In this document: positions 8,093 through 13,927 of the stretch, piece by piece
Numbering within the stretch: position 1 is the stretch's first letter
Layout of the letters: the number at the start of each line of letters is the position of its first letter
Origin: an uncultured Rhizobiaceae group bacterium
Lineage (GTDB): Bacteria; Pseudomonadota; Alphaproteobacteria; Rhizobiales; Rhizobiaceae
Direction of reading: 5' to 3'
Assembly (NCBI GenBank): GCA_938030645.1
Contig: CALHHQ010000066.1
Coordinates: forward strand, 1 to 18,720
DNA length: 18,720 bases
Made by a program: the position numbers and the translations under genes
The notes under the pieces: generated by a model
What the model saw: the letters and a program-made list of their open reading frames with translations, nothing else
Told to the model about the DNA's origin: nothing
The model's database searches: none

Positions 8093-8136
8093 TCCCTATA
8101 TCTAGTCAAGACGGGGCTTCGCCTCATATTTAGGGA
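8093..8136 (+). promoter_or_regulatory. Candidate stem-loop masking the grxC ribosome-binding site
   Basis: TCCCTA (8093-8098), directly after the comF stop, is the exact complement of TAGGGA (8131-8136), which holds the grxC Shine-Dalgarno sequence 8 bases before its ATG. The stem can extend with two or three more A-T pairs around TAT/ATA. A small inner hairpin, GGGGC-TTC-GCCTC with one G-T pair, sits in the loop. No T-run follows, so a terminator is unlikely. Folding was done by eye only. Confidence 0.35.
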
Positions 8137-8144
8137 ACTGGTGT

Positions 8145-8402
8145 ATGGCTAAGGTCACAATTTACACTCGCCAAATGTGCGGATTTTGTACGGCTGCAAA
8201 AAATCTGCTCAACAAAAAAGGCGCGAGTTATACAGAGCATGACGCAACATTTGACCCCGCATTGCGGGCTGAAATGATCAAGAAGTCTGATGGTGGCTCT
8301 ACATTTCCTCAGATTTTTGTCGGCGATATTCATGTGGGAGGGTGCGACGATTTGATGGCGATGGAGCGCGGTGGTAACCTCGACGCGTTGTTAAACAGCT
8401 AG
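8145..8402 (+). CDS. grxC: Glutaredoxin 3 (GrxC)
   Basis: This is a glutathione-dependent disulfide reductase of the cytoplasm, 85 residues long, the usual size for GrxC. The active site is CGFC at about residues 12-15, within YTRQMCGFCTAAKNLL. E. coli Grx3 has CPYC, whereas rhizobial GrxC proteins typically have CGYC, so this dithiol site is a mild variant. The cis-proline and glutathione-binding segments are STFPQIFVG (about 50-58) and HVGGCDDL (about 62-69). It starts at ATG 8145 behind AGGGA. It lies 9 bases before the Nit-family amidase, probably in one transcript, and both proteins act on glutathione chemistry. Confidence 0.95.
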   Translation: MAKVTIYTRQMCGFCTAAKNLLNKKGASYTEHDATFDPALRAEMIKKSDGGSTFPQIFVGDIHVGGCDDLMAMERGGNLDALLNS

Positions 8403-8411
8403 GGCAATCCC

Positions 8412-9266
8412 ATGACGAAATTTGTTGCAGCAGTTGTTCAAATGAGTTCTGGCACAAATGTGTCGAAGAATATTGAAGCGATGGACGGTTTGGTGCGTAA
8501 AGCCGCAAGCCAAGGAGCAACCTATATTCAAACTCCTGAAATGACGGGCCTTGTGCAACAGGATCGAGATGCTTTCTTCCAATCTGTTCGAGAGGAAGAG
8601 AACGATGCGGTTTTTCAAGCTGGAAGTGAGCTCGCAAAAGAACTTGGCATTACACTGCATGTTGGTTCGACACCCATTTTAGTTGGTGAAAAAAAGGCTG
8701 CCAACCGTGCCTTCGTTTTTGGTGTTGATGGCACGTGTCGTGCCCGCTACGACAAAATCCATATGTTCGATGTGGACTTGGACAATGGCGAAAGCTGGCG
8801 TGAGTCTGCCGTGTATCAACCTGGTGAAACGGGTGTAGCCCTAAACATAGCTGGTGCGCTGATGGGTCTGGCGATCTGTTACGATTGCCGTTTCCCGGAA
8901 CTTCACACAGCCTATGCACGCCAAGGCGTGGAGGTGTTGACGGGACCATCATGTTTCACACGTCAAACGGGGCAGGCCCATTGGCACACCTTGTTGCGCA
9001 GTCGCGCCATCGAGAATGGCGCATTCATGATTGCTGCTGCTCAAGGTGGAGATCTCGAAGACGGTCGATCTACTTATGGTCACTCTTTGATGGTCAACCC
9101 ATGGGGTGAAGTGATTGCTGAAGTTGTGGGGGAAGAAATCGGAGTGGCTTTAGCTGAAATTGATGCGAAGCAAGTGACAGCAGCTCGGGCTAAAATTCCC
9201 AATCTCGTAAACAACAGACCCTTTGCTATAGAGAGTATTGCTGCTGCTGCGGAGCAGGCTGCGTGA
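8412..9266 (+). CDS. Nit-family carbon-nitrogen hydrolase, probable deaminated-glutathione amidase
   Basis: This nitrilase-superfamily amidase has 284 residues. The Glu-Lys-Cys catalytic triad is intact: Glu43 in TPEMTG, Lys115 in YDKIHMFDVDL and Cys156 in ICYDCRFPEL. These motifs match the Nit1/NIT2 branch, whose Nit1 members hydrolyse deaminated glutathione, a repair reaction for a transaminase side product. The sequence FTRQTGQAHWHTLLRSRAIE (about 178-197) is also typical. It sits 9 bases after grxC and shares a GTGA overlap with the DUF1178 gene, so the three are probably co-transcribed. The glutathione assignment rests on family and on the grxC neighbour; omega-amidase activity is the main alternative. 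Confidence 0.9.
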   Translation: MTKFVAAVVQMSSGTNVSKNIEAMDGLVRKAASQGATYIQTPEMTGLVQQDRDAFFQSVREEENDAVFQAGSELAKELGITLHVGSTPILVGEKKAANRAFVFGVDGTCRARYDKIHMFDVDLDNGESWRESAVYQPGETGVALNIAGALMGLAICYDCRFPELHTAYARQGVEVLTGPSCFTRQTGQAHWHTLLRSRAIENGAFMIAAAQGGDLEDGRSTYGHSLMVNPWGEVIAEVVGEEIGVALAEIDAKQVTAARAKIPNLVNNRPFAIESIAAAAEQAA

Positions 9267-9691
9267 TCAAGTTTTCACTCGCGTGCGAAAAAGACCACAG
9301 TTTCGATGGTTGGTTTTCGTCGTCAGATGACTACGAGAAACAGTTGAAGCGTGGTTTGGTGACATGCCCGCAATGCCATTCTTCGAAAGTGGGCAAGACA
9401 CTCATGGCTCCCTCGGTCTCCACGTCACGCCGCAAAGATGCAATGGCTGTGACAACTGTGAACGAAGCGCAGCGCGCGGTGATGGCTGAAATGAAAAAGC
9501 TGCGTGATAAAGTCGTGGAGAATGCAGAGGACGTGGGGAAGAAGTTTCCTGAAGAAGCGCGAAAAATCCACTACGGCGAAACAGAAGCCCGCGGTATTTA
9601 TGGTGAAGCAACCAGAGATGACGTGGAGAGCCTGTTAGATGAAGGCGTTGAAATCGTTCCGTTGCCAACTGTACCAGATGACGCCAACTGA
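9263..9691 (+). CDS. DUF1178 family zinc-ribbon-like protein
   Basis: This 142-residue protein is of a family without known function (DUF1178). The N-terminus MIKFSLACEKDHSFDGWF is characteristic. Cys8, His12, Cys35 and Cys38 (ACEKDH and CPQCHSSKVGKTLMAP) look like a zinc-binding site. A charged helical middle follows (about 60-110), with NEAQRAVMAEMKKLRDKVVE and a FPEEARKIHYGE stretch. The start GTG 9263 overlaps the nit stop by 4 bases (GTGA), indicating translational coupling. The gene ends 3 bases before the convergent ubiG stop. It may bind metal or serve the upstream amidase, but nothing in the sequence shows this. Confidence 0.88.
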   Translation: MIKFSLACEKDHSFDGWFSSSDDYEKQLKRGLVTCPQCHSSKVGKTLMAPSVSTSRRKDAMAVTTVNEAQRAVMAEMKKLRDKVVENAEDVGKKFPEEARKIHYGETEARGIYGEATRDDVESLLDEGVEIVPLPTVPDDAN

Positions 9692-9694
9692 TCT

Positions 9695-10462
9695 TTATTT
9701 TGGACGGCGCGCCAGCAACATGTAGTTGACGTCTGTGTCTTTTGACAGGTTCCACGTGTCAGCGACGGGATTGTAAAATACGCCTGTCATTTCCACCGTT
9801 TCCATACCTGAAGCTCGCAACGGTGTTTCAATCTCCTCCGGCTTGACCAGTTTTTCATACTGGTGCGTGCCTCGTGGCAACCAGCGCAAAACTTGTTCCG
9901 CCATAAAGATTGCCAAGGCATTGGCTTTCCAAGTGCGATTGATGGTGGCGACCAACATCAAACCATTTGGTTTTACCATGGCTGCACATTCGGACATGAA
10001 CAAATCAACATCCGCCACGTGCTCAACCACTTCCATGTTCAATACAACATCAAATTTTTCGCCGGCTCCAGCTAAGTCTTCAGCTGTCGTTGCGCGGTAG
10101 TCGACTGACACGCCAGATTGCTCTGCGTGAATTTTGGCGACTTCAATATTTGTGGATGACGCGTCGGCACCGACCACTGTTGCACCCATGCGGGCCATGG
10201 GTTCACTTAGCAGTCCACCACCACAGCCAATGTCTAAAACTCGAATGCCTTTGAGCGCTTCGGGTGACTTAATATCCCGATTAAAATGCTCACACAGTTT
10301 TTCACGAATGTAAGTTAGGCGTGTGGGATTGAACTTGTGAAGAGGTTTGAACTTTCCAACAGGGTTCCACCATTCCTGTGCCAGGGATGTGAAATGGTCA
10401 ATTTCAGCCTGGTCGATGGTGCTGTTTTCAGCAATCGGAATTCTGGCTGCTTTGGACGACAT
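9695..10462 (-). CDS. ubiG: Ubiquinone biosynthesis O-methyltransferase UbiG
   Basis: UbiG carries out both SAM-dependent O-methylations of the ubiquinone ring (2-polyprenyl-6-hydroxyphenol and 3-demethylubiquinol). The protein has 255 residues, close to the normal length. The N-terminus EIDHFTSLAQEWWNPVGKFK is the UbiG signature. SAM motif I is VLDIGCGGGLLSEPMARMGA (about 75-94), the acidic post-I site is VVGADAS, and LNMEVVEHVADVDLF is motif II. LRWLPRGTHQYEKLVKPEEI is another family hallmark. ATG 10462 is preceded by AAGGAAAG on the minus strand. The gene is divergent from the PLP-enzyme operon by 141 bases and converges on DUF1178. In rhizobial genomes ubiG commonly lies next to lysC; here a three-gene segment intervenes. 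Confidence 0.95.
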   Translation of the reverse strand: MSSKAARIPIAENSTIDQAEIDHFTSLAQEWWNPVGKFKPLHKFNPTRLTYIREKLCEHFNRDIKSPEALKGIRVLDIGCGGGLLSEPMARMGATVVGADASSTNIEVAKIHAEQSGVSVDYRATTAEDLAGAGEKFDVVLNMEVVEHVADVDLFMSECAAMVKPNGLMLVATINRTWKANALAIFMAEQVLRWLPRGTHQYEKLVKPEEIETPLRASGMETVEMTGVFYNPVADTWNLSKDTDVNYMLLARRPK

Positions 10463-10603
10463 TGAACTTTCCTTATTTCACGGTGTGTATGTCGGTTTTT
10501 GAAGCGAAAAAGGCAATAGTCTATATGTGCGGCAAATCGTGACCTGCTATACTTTGGATAAAGTGCGGAGATCATCTGCGCCAAATTGCAGGATGTAAAT
10601 TGT
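10463..10603. other. Divergent intergenic region, ubiG / PLP enzyme
   Basis: This 141-base region must hold promoters for both directions. A TATACT hexamer at 10548-10553 could be a -10 for the plus-strand operon, but no good -35 lies 16-18 bases upstream. I saw no strong inverted repeat or riboswitch-like structure. Confidence 0.4.
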
Positions 10604-11683
10604 ATGAGTTTTCAAATTTTAAAAAATCCATTGCGTGGAAAAGGCCTCACCCATGAGGTTGATATGGCGAAAGGGAATATTGAAACTGATGTGACCTCTG
10701 CTTCTACTCTTTATTCAAAATGCCCGGTAAGTCATGTGACGCCATTGAAACACTTTGAACAGTTGAGCGCTGAATTTGGTGTCGGCAAGCTTTGGCTAAA
10801 GCTCGAAGAAACCCGAATGGGGTTGGGAAGTTTTAAAGCATTGGGTGCCGCCCATGCGATCGCGAAGCTGGCGGCCACAAAGACAGATGTAAATGATCTC
10901 CAAGCGATGAAATCAGCTTTAGCCGGAGAGACGTTTATTTGTGCCAGTGCGGGCAATCATGGTCTTTCGGTTGCCGCAGGCGCTGTATTGTTTGGAGCAA
11001 AGGCGGTTGTTCTTTTGGCCGACACTGTGCCCGAAGCATTTGCAATTCTACTGCGAAACAAGGGGGCTGAAGTTATTCGCGAGGGTGCAAATTACGAAGA
11101 AAGTATGGCGGCTTCCAAAAAACTGGCTGCCGAGAACGGGTGGAATCTTTTGTCCGATGGATCATGGACTGGTTACAGCGCACCGGCTCGCGATGTGATG
11201 GAAGGTTATCTCATCATGGCGCATGAGGTTGCTGATGTTATGTCTCAACCGCCAACCCATGTTTTTCTGCAAGCCGGGGTGGGTGGATTGGCTGCTGCAT
11301 GTGCTGCTGGCGCTCGTGTGCGTTGGGGACAAAATGTCAAAATTGTTGTTGTGGAACCCGAAGCTGCGCCTGCCTTATTTGAGAGCATTCGTGCTGGGAA
11401 AAGCGTTGACACAGTCGGTCCAGATTCTTCCATGGGGCGGTTGGATTGCAAAACGCCATCACATTTGGCCTTGAAATACTTGGCGAAGGAAGCTGACTAT
11501 TTCGTCACTCTCGATGATGCGCTTGTGGAGAATACAGTTGAATTGTTGGCGACACATCGGGTGAGCAGTTCACCATCCGGGGCAGCAGGAGTTTCAGCGC
11601 TGCATCATTTGGTAGATTTAACAGACCTTGAATTGGGTGAAACTTCGCAAGTGCTTTGTTATATTTCTGAGGGAGCCGTTTGA
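10604..11683 (+). CDS. Diaminopropionate ammonia-lyase-like fold-type II PLP enzyme
   Basis: This PLP enzyme is 359 residues from ATG 10604, with AGGA 10 bases upstream; TTG 10586 is in frame but lacks a ribosome-binding site. The PLP lysine is Lys78 in LGSFKALGAAHA. The cofactor-ring Asn is Asn118 in ASAGNHG, and the phosphate loop is LQAGVGGLAA (about 223-232). SDGSWTGYSAPARDVMEGY and THVFLQAGVGG align with the E. coli ammonia-lyase YgeX better than with threonine dehydratase. YgeX, however, has Asp in TDGNHG, the base proposed for D-diaminopropionate, where this protein has Ala116. It may therefore act only on an L-substrate or on a different amino acid. It is about 40 residues shorter than YgeX. 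It overlaps the M24 peptidase by one base (TGATG), so the pair is an operon. Confidence 0.8.
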   Translation: MSFQILKNPLRGKGLTHEVDMAKGNIETDVTSASTLYSKCPVSHVTPLKHFEQLSAEFGVGKLWLKLEETRMGLGSFKALGAAHAIAKLAATKTDVNDLQAMKSALAGETFICASAGNHGLSVAAGAVLFGAKAVVLLADTVPEAFAILLRNKGAEVIREGANYEESMAASKKLAAENGWNLLSDGSWTGYSAPARDVMEGYLIMAHEVADVMSQPPTHVFLQAGVGGLAAACAAGARVRWGQNVKIVVVEPEAAPALFESIRAGKSVDTVGPDSSMGRLDCKTPSHLALKYLAKEADYFVTLDDALVENTVELLATHRVSSSPSGAAGVSALHHLVDLTDLELGETSQVLCYISEGAV

Positions 11684-12810
11684 TGGACTTTGCGACTTCA
11701 GAGTTTGAAGGTCGCGTCGCTCGCGTTCAATCTTTGATGCACCAATCTAAACTTGATGCAATTTTTCTGAGCACCGAAGCTGATATCCGTTATTTTACTG
11801 GCTTTCGAACTCTGTTCTGGCAAAGCCCTACACGCCCTTGGTTTTGCATTGTACCAGGCAAAGGAAAACCCATCGCAGTGGTTCCAGAAATTGGTGCTCC
11901 ACTCATGGCAAACACATGGATTGACGATATCCGTACATGGGCCTCGCCGCACCAAGACGATGACGGTGTCTCGTTGGTTGCTGATGCTTTATCTTCGTTC
12001 TCCAAGATTGGCATACCGATGGGACGTGAAAGCCATTTGCGTATGCCCCATCGTGACTTTTTGGAATTGCAATCCCAATTGAAGGGGTCTGAATTTCTGG
12101 ACGCGACACCGATCCTGGACGCTATTCGTTTTGTAAAGTCGGAATCAGAGATAGCGCTTCAACACAAAATTTGCGCGATTGCGTCTAACACTTTTGATAA
12201 AGCTGCAGTGCTGTTTCACGAAGGTCAAACGCTTGCGAATGCCTTCCAGACTTTCAAAATTGAACTGCTCCAACAAGGTGCGGAAGATGTGCCTTATCTG
12301 GTCGGTGGGGCAGGGGCTTTGGGTTATGATGATGTTATTTCCCCACCAGACGACACGCCCCTAAAGTCAGGCGATGTTTTTATGCTCGACACCGGAGCAA
12401 CGCTTCGAGGCTATTTTTGTGATTTTGATCGAAATTTTGGCATAGGCTCCATTAGAAGCGATGTGGCCAAGGCGCACGAGACGCTTTGGTTGGCCACTGA
12501 AGCGGGGTTACAAGCGGCAAGGCCCGGTTCAACATGCGCAGATATTGCGGCAGCTATGAACTCTGTAATCGGAGATGCGGGAGGAAATGTGGGGCGATGT
12601 GGCCATGGACTTGGAACTCAACTCACTGAAACACCGTCACTTATCCATTGGGATCATACCAAGATGGTTGAGGGCGCGACTATGACATTGGAGCCATCTA
12701 TTTCGATAACGGGTGGGGGTATGTTGGTGCATGAAGAAAACATCGTTATCCGCGACGGTGCGCCGCAACTTCTCAGTCGGCGCGCGCCTCGCGAAATGGT
12801 CGTTGTTTAG
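11683..12810 (+). CDS. M24-family metallopeptidase (Xaa-Pro peptidase/creatinase-like)
   Basis: This protein is predicted to cleave a peptide or amide bond with a two-metal centre. It has 375 residues from ATG 11683, behind GGGAG. The N-terminal creatinase-like domain spans about 1-150 and includes ADIRYFTGFRTLFWQ. The pita-bread domain carries all five expected metal ligands: Asp236 and Asp247 (LDTGATLRGYFCDFD), His308 (GHGLG), Glu337 (LEPSI) and the second Glu of HEEN (about 352). It is translationally coupled to the PLP enzyme, so the two probably act in sequence on one substrate, the hydrolase perhaps releasing the amino acid that the lyase deaminates. Ectoine hydrolase DoeA and the DMSP lyase DddP are also M24 proteins, but I saw no specific signature of either. 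The substrate is unknown. Confidence 0.85.
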   Translation: MDFATSEFEGRVARVQSLMHQSKLDAIFLSTEADIRYFTGFRTLFWQSPTRPWFCIVPGKGKPIAVVPEIGAPLMANTWIDDIRTWASPHQDDDGVSLVADALSSFSKIGIPMGRESHLRMPHRDFLELQSQLKGSEFLDATPILDAIRFVKSESEIALQHKICAIASNTFDKAAVLFHEGQTLANAFQTFKIELLQQGAEDVPYLVGGAGALGYDDVISPPDDTPLKSGDVFMLDTGATLRGYFCDFDRNFGIGSIRSDVAKAHETLWLATEAGLQAARPGSTCADIAAAMNSVIGDAGGNVGRCGHGLGTQLTETPSLIHWDHTKMVEGATMTLEPSISITGGGMLVHEENIVIRDGAPQLLSRRAPREMVVV

Positions 12811-12816
12811 ATTCGG

Positions 12817-13731
12817 TTAGTCCGCAGAAGCAATTCTGGTTTCGTCCTTCTGGACAAAGAAACTGTTCGCAAACTTCTTCTTTCCTTGGGACAAGAGTTC
12901 CATGCGTGATGCGATCGCAGGGATGAGTGCTTGGGCCGGTGTGAACACTTTGTAGCGCGGTTTGTCGCTTTCTTTATTCACCTTCTCGGTCACTAAAATG
13001 TCCATTTTGCCGTCACGGTTCATATCGCGGATTGCAACATACCCGACTTTGAAGCCTTTGAAGTAGCCATCCACATGATACGCAGGTTGGAACTTCTCAC
13101 CTTTGCCGTATCGAGTGTAAATCATGACGGGTCCAGGGCGTTTTGGGTTTGGATCTGAGTTGTAAAGGCGGTCGGGCGCGTTAGTCGTGAGGACCAGTTC
13201 ATCGCGCCCGTCGCCGTCCAAATCTCCAAATGCGGCCTGTTGGGCAAAATATTTTCGGCCCCAATCTTTACCAAATTCTTGAACCAGTTTCATTTTGCCA
13301 ACTGATTGACTGCCATTTCTTTTTGATCGTTCAAAATCGTAAAGCGCCGTGCGCATATTCACACTGGACTTTCGGGTAACCGCAAGTTCCATGTTGCTGT
13401 CTTCGTCGATGTTTCCGCTGGCAATTGATGTTGGATAAGAGCCGCGTCCCCAATGATCGGCAAGGTCCATTTCAATGCGGTTTGATTTTGCATCGGTTTC
13501 AGCATCATGGATTGAAAGTCGGTCGACACCTTTTGTTTTTACAGAGTGCATTTTTACCAACTCGCGAACCCCGTTGCCATCTAAGTCTGCCATGACTGAT
13601 GCAAACGGATTTGCGATTTCAGATTTGTCTTTTATTGGAGCGGCACTCTGGTTCTCATAATCCATGCTGACACCCAAGCTCACGCTGGAAGATGTCAAAA
13701 TCAAAAGTGCAATTGTTGTGACCAGTCTCAT
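12817..13731 (-). CDS. Secreted FG-GAP/VCBS-like repeat protein
   Basis: This 304-residue exported protein is of unknown function. The signal peptide is about 1-20 (MRLVTTIALLILTSSSVSLG). Four calcium-loop-like repeats follow at regular spacing of about 58-66 residues: ADLDGNGVREL (48-58), GNIDEDSNMEL (106-116), GDLDGDGRDEL (169-179) and RDMNRDGKMDI (235-245). Such DxDGDGxxE loops occur in integrin-like beta-propeller blades (FG-GAP/VCBS). Four repeats are fewer than the seven of a closed propeller, so it may oligomerise or include degenerate blades. ATG 13731 has GGAGA upstream. It converges on the M24 gene with a 6-base gap and is divergent from lysC. No sorting or anchoring motif was seen; it is probably periplasmic or secreted. 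Confidence 0.8.
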   Translation of the reverse strand: MRLVTTIALLILTSSSVSLGVSMDYENQSAAPIKDKSEIANPFASVMADLDGNGVRELVKMHSVKTKGVDRLSIHDAETDAKSNRIEMDLADHWGRGSYPTSIASGNIDEDSNMELAVTRKSSVNMRTALYDFERSKRNGSQSVGKMKLVQEFGKDWGRKYFAQQAAFGDLDGDGRDELVLTTNAPDRLYNSDPNPKRPGPVMIYTRYGKGEKFQPAYHVDGYFKGFKVGYVAIRDMNRDGKMDILVTEKVNKESDKPRYKVFTPAQALIPAIASRMELLSQGKKKFANSFFVQKDETRIASAD

Positions 13732-13927
13732 TGGGTGTCTCCATAGATTACCCCAAGTTTAGTTGGTGCAAGTTATCATTCGTTAACCGCAGGAATTGAA
13801 TCGTAAGTCATGGTTATCAATTGGTAGCTGCGTCTTGCCCCACCACAACGCTTGGTTTAAACACGCGGCAGATAAGCGCCCCTCTTTTGGGGCGCAGTTG
13901 TTTTCAGCAGAAACAGGCAATTTGTTC
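13732..13927 (+). promoter_or_regulatory. lysC leader region
   Basis: This 196-base region separates lysC from the divergent FG-GAP gene. It contains a GC-rich hairpin (13876-13895) with a possible competing upstream pairing, and a five-codon open frame MVINW (13810-13827) that ends right before the competing strand. A single TTAACC (13783-13788) resembles a CtrA half-site but is not paired. I could not pick a convincing promoter. It is not a lysine riboswitch that I can recognise. Confidence 0.4.
13876..13905 (+). terminator. Terminator/attenuator-like hairpin upstream of lysC
   Basis: GCGCCCC (13876-13882), loop TCTTTT and GGGGCGC (13889-13895) give a perfect 7-bp stem, followed by AGTTGTTTTC. 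It ends 22 bases before the lysC ATG. The 3' arm plus AG (13889-13897) could instead pair with CTGCG (13828-13832) and CCCC (13838-13841), which would disrupt the hairpin. This is read by eye; function is inferred. Confidence 0.45.

Noticed and set aside
9706..9713. GGCGCGCC palindrome near the ubiG 3' end
   Set aside because: It lies within ubiG codons for the ARR stretch and has no T-run or spacing that would make it a terminator or operator.
11683..12810. M24 protein as the DMSP lyase DddP or ectoine hydrolase DoeA
   Set aside because: Only the general M24 fold and metal ligands are shared; the N-terminal domain lacks distinctive stretches of either enzyme and no ectoine or DMSP genes are nearby.
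13796..13927. In-frame 44-residue N-terminal extension of LysC from TTG
   Set aside because: Aspartate kinases begin right at the MxxLVxKFGGTS segment; the extension has no homology that I recognise and covers the leader hairpin.
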